Assembly (NCBI GenBank): GCA_964428485.1
Contig: CAYRYP010000020.1
Coordinates: 1-20,929 of the forward strand
Direction of reading: 5' to 3'
Length of the DNA: 20,929 bases
DNA from: CAZPAN01 sp964428485
Lineage (GTDB): Bacteria; Actinomycetota; Coriobacteriia; Coriobacteriales; CADBOM01
Part shown: positions 8,113 to 14,363 of the stretch, piece after piece
Layout: each line of letters begins with the position of its first letter
Numbering within the stretch: the first letter of the stretch is position 1
Translations under genes and position numbers: made by a program
The notes under the pieces: generated by a model
What the model was told of the DNA's origin: nothing
The model's database searches: none
The model's input: the letters and a program-made list of their open reading frames with translations, nothing else

Positions 8113-8886
8113 CTAAAAGCCGAGCAGCTCCGCAAGCAGCTTCTCATACGCAGATCGAGCCTTGGAGTCCTTCGGAAGCTCGCTGGTGGGGCGTCCCTCG
8201 CAGTCGTACTCGTAGATCATCTCGTCTTGCGGGACTACTCCGAGCAGATCGAGCCCCTGCTTCTCTATCTCCTCGAGGATGCCGGGGGCGAGCTCTCTGG
8301 ACGGGGCGCGGTTGACGATTAGCTTGGTGGTCTCTGGGTTGAATTTGAGATCCTTTGCCAGCTGGGCTATGCGTCCAACCGCCTGGATACCCCTCCTGGA
8401 GCAGTCCGAGACGAGGATGAGGATGTCGATCGAGGGGAGGGTGCCCCTGCTGATATGCTCCATTCCCGCCTCGTTGTCCACGACTATGTATTTGTAGGCC
8501 GTGGTGAGCTTGGAGAGCTCGGTCTGCAGAAGGCCATTGACGAAGCAGTAGCAGCCCTTGCCCTCGGTTCTTCCCATGACGATCATGTCGAAATCGTCCT
8601 CCTCGGAAAGCACCGAGTTCATCTTGTACTGCATGTAATCGGCCTTGGTCATGCCGGCCGGAAGGGCGCTGTCGTCGTCCATGTCGGCATGCGCGACCTC
8701 CTCGCGGACGTCGCCGAGGGTGGTCTCGATCTGGATGCCCAGAACCTCGTTGAGGTTCGAGTTGGCATCAGCGTCTACTGCGAGAACCGGGCCTTTGCCC
8801 TTCTCGACTAGGTATTTGATTAGCATTCCGGTTAGAGTGGTCTTGCCAGTGCCGCCCTTTCCGGCCATGGCTATCGTCTTTGCCAT
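8113..8886 (-). CDS. cooC: CooC-type nickel-insertion ATPase for CODH/ACS
   Basis: A 257-aa P-loop ATPase of the MinD/ParA-like group. Deviant Walker A GKGGTGKTT lies at residues 9-17. The CXC metal site C112-Y-C114 falls at the same numbers as in Carboxydothermus CooC1, where the pair binds nickel at the dimer interface. Also seen: VDADANSNL, VVDNEAGMEH and LILVSDCSRRG switch regions. The family dimerises on ATP and matures the nickel site of CODH or ACS (AcsF/CooC). The ATG at 8886 is chosen because MAKTIAMAGKGG is the natural N-terminus and GGGGAGACAG precedes it; the upstream in-frame start at 8943 would add 19 unconserved polar residues. Downstream are acsD and acsC. Confidence 0.93.
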   Translation of the reverse strand: MAKTIAMAGKGGTGKTTLTGMLIKYLVEKGKGPVLAVDADANSNLNEVLGIQIETTLGDVREEVAHADMDDDSALPAGMTKADYMQYKMNSVLSEEDDFDMIVMGRTEGKGCYCFVNGLLQTELSKLTTAYKYIVVDNEAGMEHISRGTLPSIDILILVSDCSRRGIQAVGRIAQLAKDLKFNPETTKLIVNRAPSRELAPGILEEIEKQGLDLLGVVPQDEMIYEYDCEGRPTSELPKDSKARSAYEKLLAELLGF

Positions 8887-8968
8887 TAGCTGTCTCCCCT
8901 GTTTTTCTCTCTCCCTCTGCGACCCATGCGACACACCGTCCACAGTTGGTGGGTATCTGAGCGCATGA

Positions 8969-8997
8969 TTCAGGGCCGGTGCTTGCCCGACCCTGAA
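8969..8997 (-). other. Hairpin upstream of cooC
   Basis: TTCAGGG (8969-8975) pairs with CCCTGAA (8991-8997); after a C-A mismatch CGG/CCG continues the stem (8977-8979 and 8987-8989), a layout like that of the hairpin behind acsB. No U-run follows on the minus strand. It occupies the 117-bp gap between the 74-aa gene and cooC. Confidence 0.45.
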
Positions 8998-9003
8998 GAA
9001 ACC

Positions 9004-9228
9004 CTACATCTCTGTGAAACTGACCCTCTGCCGAAGCCCGTTCGCTACGATCTCATACACAATGCTGCCATCGGGGGGTACGCTGCGTTCCTCCCGGACG
9101 TCTGAGCCTACCCGGTAGCGGTCCATGTAGGAGTCGATATCGTCGATCTCGACCTCCTCGATGTGGACATCGCGCATCTGGTTGTTGCTGCACTGGTTGA
9201 AGATCTCGCGGATGACTTCGTACTTCAT
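9004..9228 (-). CDS. Conserved-looking 74-aa protein between cooT and cooC, function unknown
   Basis: 74 aa, acidic, no signal peptide or membrane segment. I do not recognise a named family. Visible features: N-terminal MKYEVIREIFNQCSNNQMRD with one Cys (C13), an acidic run HIEEVEIDDIDSYMDRY, then an apparent beta-rich C-terminus (GSIVYEIVANGLRQRVSF). The ATG is 8 bp after the cooT stop with TAGGAA overlapping that stop codon, so it is coupled to cooT and is very likely a real gene. Its position between two nickel-maturation genes suggests an accessory role in CODH/ACS assembly; that is inference from context only. Confidence 0.75.
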   Translation of the reverse strand: MKYEVIREIFNQCSNNQMRDVHIEEVEIDDIDSYMDRYRVGSDVREERSVPPDGSIVYEIVANGLRQRVSFTEM

Positions 9229-9236
9229 GGCGTTTC

Positions 9237-9425
9237 CTAGCTGGCGCTAACGTAGATCTTGTTCTCGACCAGATCGACACTGTCGATGCGGCCGACGAAC
9301 TCGGTCTTGACTCCCATGATGTCGACGAAAGTGATCTTCCCATCAGCAACCTGGGCGCTGCTGACGCGATGGCAAATCTCCTCCGGTTTGCCGTCCACGA
9401 GCCTGACTACAGTTGAAAGGCACAT
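9237..9425 (-). CDS. cooT: CooT-family small nickel-binding protein
   Basis: 62 aa, the usual CooT size. It begins MCLSTVV with C2, the residue shown in Rhodospirillum CooT to bind nickel, and ends in the family-type FVGRIDSVDLVENKIYV strand. In CooT the small beta-barrel homodimer binds Ni(II) and takes part in CO dehydrogenase maturation. One further Cys (C18) and H19 are present. The ATG is 3 bases after the stop of the 75-aa gene (TGA GCC ATG) with AAAGGGGAA in that gene's end as ribosome site, so translation is coupled. Confidence 0.88.
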   Translation of the reverse strand: MCLSTVVRLVDGKPEEICHRVSSAQVADGKITFVDIMGVKTEFVGRIDSVDLVENKIYVSAS

Positions 9426-9428
9426 GGC

Positions 9429-9656
9429 TCATTCCCCTTTCTTGAGGATCTCGAGTGCTTGCGAGAGCTTCTCGTTTCCCTTTTCGTACAGCGCAACCGC
9501 CTCGTGGATGAGATCTGCCGCCTCTTCGGAGATCTCATGGGCTACATCGTGGAGTTCTCTCGCGTGGCTCTTGTTGTGCTCCACCATGTAGGCGAGAAGC
9601 GCGACTGACTGCTCGGCGGAATTCCCGTCGCTAGTTGCACTACTGTGGTTATGCAC
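9429..9656 (-). CDS. 75-aa histidine-rich helical protein, first gene of the acs operon
   Basis: Starts with GTG at 9656, preceded by AGGAGT at good spacing; no ATG fits. 75 aa, with histidines at 2, 4, 27, 31, 36, 40 and 51. H27/H31 and H36/H40 are i,i+4 pairs on what looks like one long amphipathic helix (ALLAYMVEHNKSHARELHDV), a common metal-binding arrangement. It has no Cys. The C-terminal half (HEAVALYEKGNEKLSQALEIL) also looks helical. I recall similar small proteins near cooT in other anaerobes but no established function. First gene of the operon, coupled to cooT; nickel binding or delivery is a reasonable inference. Confidence 0.78.
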   Translation of the reverse strand: MHNHSSATSDGNSAEQSVALLAYMVEHNKSHARELHDVAHEISEEAADLIHEAVALYEKGNEKLSQALEILKKGE

Positions 9657-9702
9657 TTTTTCAACTCCTAACGTCGCAATGCATACACAGTGTTAGCATG
9701 TG

Positions 9703-9752
9703 AGGTTACTTATTGCCATGGTAGCACTCGACATGTTTCTTTCAGGTAACCT
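9703..9752 (-). promoter_or_regulatory. Inverted repeat AGGTTAC/GTAACCT upstream of acs operon
   Basis: AGGTTAC (9703-9709) and GTAACCT (9746-9752) form a perfect 7-bp inverted repeat 36 bp apart, about 47-96 bp upstream of the GTG of the first operon gene. No convincing -35/-10 pair is visible on the minus strand here. A two-site operator for a dimeric regulator is possible; a 7-bp match could also be chance. Confidence 0.3.
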
Positions 9753-9796
9753 TTTGTGCATTTCTTTGACAGATTCGCTGTGGTTTCTGCACAAAA
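9752..9796. promoter_or_regulatory. Inverted repeat TTTTGTGCA-N27-TGCACAAAA with nested stem
   Basis: A perfect 9-bp inverted repeat (9752-9760 and 9788-9796) encloses a second short stem ACAG/CTGT (9769-9772 and 9778-9781 region). It lies between the end of the patatin gene and the start of the acs operon, about 95-140 bp upstream of the first acs gene. No U-run follows on either strand, so a plain terminator is unlikely. The GTGCA half-site recurs upstream of the URO-D methyltransferase gene. Confidence 0.4.
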
Positions 9797-9859
9797 ACTT
9801 AAACGCAGCCATTCATTGGGAAGAGGGTTACGGCAGGCCAAATCTCGGCAGATCAAATT

Positions 9860-10804
9860 CTAGATCTCCAGGTACGCCTTGATCTGTGGCCATTGGCGTT
9901 GCGCCTCGAGCCATCCCTCCATGTAGAGGTCGAAGACTTTGATCCGATCGGTCTCCATATGCGAGACCTCCGGTCTAGTGGGCGGGTAGATTGCGTAGAT
10001 CTCCCCAGCCTCGTGCATCTTCTCTATGCGGGCGCGCACGTCGTTGTAGACGAGGTGTCTGCTCTCCATCGTGTCGCAGAAGCGCGGGTAGTTGTGGTAG
10101 AAGATCCTGCCCAGCTCGAACAGGCGATTCTCCTTCTTAACGAAATCCCTGTCCTGAGTGAGAAGGACTAGGTGCTTCTCGGCCCCCAGCGCTCGGGAGA
10201 AGTCCACAGGAATCGCATCGGCGACTCCTCCATCGAGGTATTTGCCGTCATCTAGCTTCACGGTCTGGGAGACGAAGGGCATGGCGGAGCTGGCGCGAAG
10301 GATCGGCCAGTCGGTGACGGGCTCGACGATGTGCTTGTACTCGGCCTTGCCGGTCTCGAGGTTGGTGACCACGGCTATAAGGTTGCAAGGGGAGTTGCGA
10401 AATCCCTCGGTGTCGGACACGCAGTACTTCTCGGGAACCTCATGGAACGCGAAGCGCACGCCGTAGGCATTGCCCGTGACGAGGAACGACTTGAAGGAGA
10501 GATAGCGCCAGTCGGTGCACATGCGAACGTTGACGTAGCAGGTGCGACCACGCTCGCCGCTGACGTAGTTGTAACCGCATAGGGATCCGGCGGAGACGCC
10601 GATGAGGTTTTTGGCCCATACACCCATGTCCATGAGGAAGTCCATCACGCCGGCGGCAAAAATGCCGCGAAGCGCCCCTCCCTCCACCACCAGGTTGAGG
10701 TCGAGTGTCTGATGGCCGGTGTATGCAGGTTGGTAGCCGGGCGCGTCGCACGGGGTGAAGATCTCCGGGGGTAGGTAGAAGTCGGAGTTGACTGGCTCGA
10801 TCAT
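9860..10804 (-). CDS. Patatin-like phospholipase family protein
   Basis: 314 aa. The patatin catalytic elements are complete and in order: oxyanion-hole GGALRG at 42-47, nucleophile elbow GVSAGS with S71, and the dyad Asp in DGG at D191. These are the bacterial RssA/YjjU-type esterases that hydrolyse acyl esters of lipids; the substrate here is unknown. The C-terminal part (ENRLFELGRIFYHNYPRF to MHEAGEIYAIYPP) fits the DUF6363 tail common in such proteins. No signal peptide, so probably cytoplasmic or membrane-associated. ATG preceded by GGAGAG. Sixteen bases upstream lies the first scaffold gap, so its promoter is not visible. Probably its own transcription unit, ending about 200 bp before the acs operon. 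Confidence 0.93.
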   Translation of the reverse strand: MIEPVNSDFYLPPEIFTPCDAPGYQPAYTGHQTLDLNLVVEGGALRGIFAAGVMDFLMDMGVWAKNLIGVSAGSLCGYNYVSGERGRTCYVNVRMCTDWRYLSFKSFLVTGNAYGVRFAFHEVPEKYCVSDTEGFRNSPCNLIAVVTNLETGKAEYKHIVEPVTDWPILRASSAMPFVSQTVKLDDGKYLDGGVADAIPVDFSRALGAEKHLVLLTQDRDFVKKENRLFELGRIFYHNYPRFCDTMESRHLVYNDVRARIEKMHEAGEIYAIYPPTRPEVSHMETDRIKVFDLYMEGWLEAQRQWPQIKAYLEI

Positions 10805-10820
10805 TGACTCTCCAAAAAGT

Positions 10821-10920
10821 NNNNNNNNNNNNNNNNNNNNNNNNNNNNNNNNNNNNNNNNNNNNNNNNNNNNNNNNNNNNNNNNNNNNNNNNNNNNNNNN
10901 NNNNNNNNNNNNNNNNNNNN
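10821..10920. other. Scaffold gap (100 N)
   Basis: Exactly 100 N, a placeholder of unknown true length. The 7-mer AAAAAGT occurs immediately on both sides (10814-10820 and 10921-10927), so the two contigs may really overlap there or a short repeat may have collapsed. Confidence 0.99.
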
Positions 10921-11124
10921 AAAAAGTCTGCTTGCCGACAGTTTCGGGCGCGTGGTTCGTTCACTGCCCATTCTAGTATTCTTGCCCAGTGTTCCGTGTG
11001 TTACGCTCGCACGAATGGAGTCCAGCTTCCTGTGCTGGGCGGGATCGTTGCTATGCTGCGCCAGGGCGGCAAGACGACGGTTTTCAATTTTCAACAACGA
11101 GATATTTATTAAGGAGAATCGAAG
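10921..11124. other. Non-coding region upstream of nfu
   Basis: About 200 bp with no supported gene on either strand. I see no convincing -35/-10 pair, tRNA or known riboswitch core. A weak GCCCAG/CTGGGC inverted repeat (10984-10989 and 11035-11040) is present. The last 40 bases are AT-rich and end in AAGGAGA, the nfu ribosome site. The nfu promoter should lie here or in the gap. Confidence 0.4.
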
Positions 11125-11379
11125 ATGGTTGACAAGCAGATGGTCGCAGAGGTCATTGAGCTCATTCGCCCGCAGCTTCAGGCAGACGGCGGCGATATCG
11201 CGCTCGTTGACGTGGACGATGACGGCACTGTTTCCGTTGAGCTCCAGGGTTCCTGTAAGGGCTGCCCGATGTCGCAGCTGACTCTCGCACACAGCGTAGA
11301 GCGCGTACTCAAGGACAACGTTCCTGGCGTCTCCAGGGTTGTGCCCGCCGACGGCCCCGCCGCCGGGATGAACTTCTAA
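11125..11379 (+). CDS. nfu: NifU-like (Nfu) iron-sulfur scaffold protein
   Basis: 84 aa, consisting of only the NifU C-terminal domain. The CXXC motif C44-K-G-C47 lies in ELQGSCKGCPMSQLTL, preceded by the typical LQADGGDIALVDVDDDG. Nfu domains hold a bridging [4Fe-4S] cluster between two subunits and pass it to target enzymes. In this organism plausible targets are the many Fe-S proteins of the acs pathway, but that is inference. AAGGAGA lies 8 bases before the ATG. It forms its own short unit closed by a strong terminator. Confidence 0.95.
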   Translation: MVDKQMVAEVIELIRPQLQADGGDIALVDVDDDGTVSVELQGSCKGCPMSQLTLAHSVERVLKDNVPGVSRVVPADGPAAGMNF

Positions 11380-11417
11380 TCCGAGCGTTCGATCAGATCG
11401 GCTTGAGGGACGATTTC

Positions 11418-11460
11418 GGTCGCCGCACCGGGCCAGCCCGGACGGCGGCCGCTTTAGTTT
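11418..11460 (+). terminator. Strong terminator after nfu
   Basis: Outer stem GGTCGCCG/CGGCGGCC (11418-11425 and 11443-11450, one G-T wobble) encloses a perfect inner stem CCGGGC/GCCCGG (11428-11433 and 11436-11441). It is followed by GCTTTAGTTT. About 40 bp after the nfu stop. Confidence 0.8.
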
Positions 11461-11505
11461 GAGGGGATGGGCGGATTGGGCCCGCGCCCTTTGCAGGGGG
11501 TTCAG

Positions 11506-11766
11506 ATGGGGGAGAGCGAGACCGGGCGCTGCTGGGAGATCCGCGGCTGCGACGACGAGATGATGGGAAGGTGCCCGCATGTGGTGGAGGGCGTTTACTC
11601 CCCATGTCCGCCGGAATGCAGGTACACTGTTTGCGAGAGGCCGACACGAGCCGTCGCCCGGGACTTCGCGCTCCTTCTGGATGCGAATGTTGACAGGAGT
11701 GCGGCGATCAAGGAGGTCTGCTGGCACTGCGAATTCTTTCTGAAAGATGGGCCCAGGATCGCTTGA
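11506..11766 (+). CDS. Small cysteine-rich protein with CWE motif, likely metal-binding
   Basis: 86 aa from the ATG at 11506, which has GGGGG five bases upstream; the in-frame ATG at 11467 has GAGGGG directly abutting it and adds 13 unconserved residues. Eight Cys: C9, C15, C23, C34, C38, C43, C72, C75. The opening GRCWEIRGC and the closing CWHCEFF resemble the small 'two-CW' type of cysteine proteins, but I cannot confirm family membership. A zinc or Fe-S site is likely from the cysteine spacing. No membrane segment. It lies between the nfu terminator and a zinc-ribbon gene, in the same direction as lgt. Function unknown. Confidence 0.7.
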   Translation: MGESETGRCWEIRGCDDEMMGRCPHVVEGVYSPCPPECRYTVCERPTRAVARDFALLLDANVDRSAAIKEVCWHCEFFLKDGPRIA

Positions 11767-11805
11767 GGGGTTGGCCTGGGCGGATATTGCAAGGTGGCGA
11801 GGGTC

Positions 11806-12363
11806 ATGCATGATTCCGATTTCAAGATCGAGAAGGAGTGCCCGCTCTGCGGGAAGGTGGAGCTGGGAGCTGGTTCCCTTGCGGCCGCGTCCTTCAGCAA
11901 GGACGGCATGGCATCGCTGAGCTTTTACTGCCCGAGTTGTAGCTCGTCGCTTACGGTGAGCTGCTCCATCGGCGAGAAGGCCGTGATCTCGCTAGCGAAG
12001 ATGGCCGTCGAGGCGATGGGGCCGGCGCTGTCGGTATCGCGACAGAAGGACGGAGGCGACCCGGCGTCCAGCAGGAATGTTGACTCGAGCGCGGTCGGCT
12101 CGGACACCGAGCGCGGCTCGAACACCGGGCGCGGCATAGGGATAAGCTACACTACGCTGCGCCCCGACTCGGTCTTCCGGTTTGACATGAGGCTCGAGCC
12201 CCGAGGAGAGCAGAGCCAGACCCCCGTCGAGCTCGACGACGAGCAGGAGGCTATGGTGGAGTACTTCCACAGGCAGCTCGAGTCGCTCGCAACCGTCGAC
12301 GAGGCGATAGAGGAGATAGATTTCGGCAACAACCTCAGCGACGGGGAGGACAGGCAGGAATAA
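11806..12363 (+). CDS. Zinc-ribbon hypothetical protein upstream of lgt
   Basis: 185 aa from ATG 11806 (a GTG at 11794 in the same frame is also possible; AAGGTG fits the ATG better at nine bases). N-terminal zinc ribbon with C12-P-L-C15 and C42-P-S-C45. Residues about 75-120 are low-complexity and polar (SVSRQKDGG, GSDTERGSNTGRG), probably disordered. The C-terminal part is acidic and helical (ELDDEQEAMVEYFHRQLESL). No family recognised and no signal peptide. Its stop is one base before the lgt TTG start, so the two are translationally coupled. Not obviously related to lipoprotein processing; function unknown. Confidence 0.7.
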   Translation: MHDSDFKIEKECPLCGKVELGAGSLAAASFSKDGMASLSFYCPSCSSSLTVSCSIGEKAVISLAKMAVEAMGPALSVSRQKDGGDPASSRNVDSSAVGSDTERGSNTGRGIGISYTTLRPDSVFRFDMRLEPRGEQSQTPVELDDEQEAMVEYFHRQLESLATVDEAIEEIDFGNNLSDGEDRQE

Positions 12364-12364
12364 A

Positions 12365-13213
12365 TTGCTCCAGGGAATATATGACGCCATCGATCCGGTG
12401 GCCTTTGAGATAGGGCCTGTTTCGGTCCGCTGGTATGGCTTGGCCTACCTCGCCGCATTCGTGCTCTGTGCGTTCGTGGTCATGCGTATCTCCAAGAGGT
12501 GGAAGGCGGGCATGACGGTAGACGACCTGCTGGTCGTGGTCCTGGCGGTAATCATTGGGACCATAGTGGGCGGCAGGCTTGGATACGTTCTCTTCTATGG
12601 GGATGGCTATTACTTCTCGCATCCGCTGGAGATATTCGCCTTCCAAAACGGCGGCATGTCGTTTCACGGGGGGCTCATCGGTGTTGTGGTGGGTGGCTAC
12701 ATCGCCTCAAGGGTTATCAAGATCAACTTCCTTACGCTGGCGGACCTGGTGGCCATATCCGTCCCGATCGGGCTATTCCTCGGAAGGTGCGCTAACTTCA
12801 TAAACGGCGAGCTGTGGGGTGCCGAGACCGATCTTTCATGGGGCGTTGTCTTCGGAGGTTCTGCCGGAGATGTGCCCAGGCATCCGAGTCAGCTCTACGA
12901 GGCTCTCCTTGAAGGAGTGGTTCTCTTCATCGTGCTCTACTGTCTGTCGCGTAAGCGTCCGCCGCTGCCGCGAGGCAGCTACCTGGGGACGTTCCTGCTG
13001 CTCTACGGCGTCTTCCGAATAGCCATAGAGTTCGTGCGCCAGCCGGACTCGCAGATCGGCTACCTCTACGGCGGATGGCTCACGATGGGAATGGTTCTAA
13101 GCATCCCGGTGATATTGGTGGGAGTTGCGCTTCTGATCTATGCCTTCAAGAAGAGGGTTCCGCAGCAAGAGTCCGGTGATGACGACGAGGTTTCCGCGCA
13201 AACCGAAGGCTAG
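12365..13213 (+). CDS. lgt: Prolipoprotein diacylglyceryl transferase
   Basis: 282 aa, the usual length. It transfers diacylglycerol from phosphatidylglycerol to the lipobox Cys of prolipoproteins in the cytoplasmic membrane. The Lgt signature is intact: GRCANFINGELWG at 140-152 (R141, N144, N147, E149), SFHGGLIG with H101, and PRHPSQLYEA at 171-180. About seven hydrophobic segments. The start is TTG at 12365, one base after the upstream stop, with GGCAGGAA ahead; MLQGIYDAIDPVAFEIGPVSV matches the normal N-terminus. The charged C-terminal tail (KKRVPQQESGDDDEV) is probably cytosolic. It ends in a four-base CTAG overlap with the convergent gene and has no separate terminator. Confidence 0.96.
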   Translation: MLQGIYDAIDPVAFEIGPVSVRWYGLAYLAAFVLCAFVVMRISKRWKAGMTVDDLLVVVLAVIIGTIVGGRLGYVLFYGDGYYFSHPLEIFAFQNGGMSFHGGLIGVVVGGYIASRVIKINFLTLADLVAISVPIGLFLGRCANFINGELWGAETDLSWGVVFGGSAGDVPRHPSQLYEALLEGVVLFIVLYCLSRKRPPLPRGSYLGTFLLLYGVFRIAIEFVRQPDSQIGYLYGGWLTMGMVLSIPVILVGVALLIYAFKKRVPQQESGDDDEVSAQTEG

Positions 13214-14178
13214 TCCAGGCAGAGAGCTCTTCTCTGTTCCGCCAGGTAGCGTCGGTGGGTCTCGATTCCGTCGGTTATAAACTCGAAAGTGAGATACTCG
13301 GGGTCGATCCTCTTAACAAGATCCGCCACGCCGGGTGCTGTGAACGGCAGGTGTCTGTCCACGGAAAAGACGTACTCGAAGAGTTGCCAGGTGCGCCCCT
13401 CGTAGGTTGGCGCGAGCTCGGGTGGGTTCTCCATCGTCTCCCTCATAATGTCGGAGGTCACGGATTGGTGGAGGTGCATTCCGCGGATCTTGGCGATGAT
13501 GTCATCTCCCAGCCCATCGAGCACCCGGTGTATGTATTCCAGCCCCTCTTCCTGCGTCCTCAGATCCAGTGAGGTGTGCATCAGGTGACCGGTGTCGAGC
13601 ATAAATCCGATGTTTTTGTGGTTGATGCCCTCTAGCAGGGCTCGGGGCGAGTCGGGGTTTGTGAAGTTAAGCCCGGGCTGCCACAGGTTCTCTAGCAGCA
13701 GTATGAATCCGTCGTCTGCGGGGTCGTCGAACACCTCGTTGAGGATCTCGCAGGTGACTCTGACGACCTCTTCGTCGCCGTGATGGTGCCTGCGCACCAT
13801 TGACTCCTCGATGAAGGCGTCGCTCACGTGGTAGACGAGGTACTCGACGCCGTATCTATGGGCGATCTCCAGCTCGCGCTTGAAGCGCTCCACGATGCAA
13901 TCGCGTGTCGTGCCCCCGTAGAACGCCACGAGGTCGTCCATCGTCACGAAGTTCTCCAGCGCTTTGTCGATGTCGCCGTTCCAGAAGTCGACGAACGTGT
14001 AGAAGTACCCCATGTGCAGACCGAGCACCCGGTCGGGTGTGATATGGCCGCGCGGATCCTCCCCGTAGTAGCTGAGTTCGAGGCCGTCAAAGCCGTGCAT
14101 CAGCTCGTCGAGATCCTCGTCGGTCTCGAACCGGCTGTAATCATCGTCGCTAGTTGTGATGTTGAAGAGCAGCTTCAT
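13210..14178 (-). CDS. Sugar phosphate isomerase/epimerase-like TIM-barrel protein
   Basis: 322 aa from the ATG at 14178 (MKLLFNITTSDDDYSRF), preceded by a GGAGG/GGGAAG stretch; the frame from 14244 adds 22 residues unlike the family. Xylose-isomerase-like / AP endonuclease family 2 fold. Metal-ligand candidates: E163 in LLLENL, D195 and H198 in GFMLDTGHL, H235/H237 in GMHLHQS, H116 in LVYHVSDAF. Members isomerise or epimerise sugars and related keto acids or cleave DNA; the substrate cannot be told from sequence. It lies downstream of the URO-D methyltransferase gene in the same direction but behind a terminator, so it may be independently transcribed. Convergent with lgt, overlapping by four bases. 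Confidence 0.82.
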   Translation of the reverse strand: MKLLFNITTSDDDYSRFETDEDLDELMHGFDGLELSYYGEDPRGHITPDRVLGLHMGYFYTFVDFWNGDIDKALENFVTMDDLVAFYGGTTRDCIVERFKRELEIAHRYGVEYLVYHVSDAFIEESMVRRHHHGDEEVVRVTCEILNEVFDDPADDGFILLLENLWQPGLNFTNPDSPRALLEGINHKNIGFMLDTGHLMHTSLDLRTQEEGLEYIHRVLDGLGDDIIAKIRGMHLHQSVTSDIMRETMENPPELAPTYEGRTWQLFEYVFSVDRHLPFTAPGVADLVKRIDPEYLTFEFITDGIETHRRYLAEQRRALCLD

Positions 14179-14242
14179 CCGCTTCCCGCCTCCGCAAAAT
14201 ATGCAAGGTGTATCTCTAAATATTGCGTTGCTTCTCGTCCAC

Positions 14243-14248
14243 ATAATA
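14243..14248 (-). promoter_or_regulatory. Candidate -10 box for the isomerase-like gene
   Basis: Minus strand reads TATTAT, 65 bp before the ATG and just after the methyltransferase terminator. There is no recognisable -35 at 16-18 bp, so this is tentative. Confidence 0.25.
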
Positions 14249-14285
14249 TCGCTATCGCTTATGGCGAGGAGTGCGGGCGTGCATG

Positions 14286-14324
14286 AAAAACGCCGGCCCT
14301 GACCTTAAACCAGTCCGGGCCGGC
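14286..14324 (-). terminator. Rho-independent terminator of the URO-D methyltransferase gene
   Basis: Perfect 8-bp stem GCCGGCCC/GGGCCGGC (14292-14299 and 14317-14324), extended by GAC/GTC inside. On the minus strand it is followed by GTTTTT (AAAAA at 14286-14290 on the plus strand). About 40 bp after the gene's stop. Confidence 0.85.
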
Positions 14325-14363
14325 TAATAGCAAGACGCCTTTTTGGAGGAGCTGGATGCGTGG

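Noticed and set aside
9700..9882. 60-aa plus-strand frame upstream of the acs operon
   Set aside because: No ribosome site, overlaps the 3' end of the patatin gene and the inverted repeats; no sign of coding.
10921..11124. Possible tRNA or riboswitch upstream of nfu
   Set aside because: No cloverleaf, T-loop consensus or B12-box-like core could be found.
11467..11505. Longer start for the Cys-rich protein at 11467
   Set aside because: The purine run directly touches that ATG; the ATG at 11506 has proper spacing and the CWE motif follows soon after.
10801..11811. 336-codon minus-strand frame spanning the first gap
   Set aside because: It runs through 100 N, opposes nfu and the Cys-rich gene, and has no domain.
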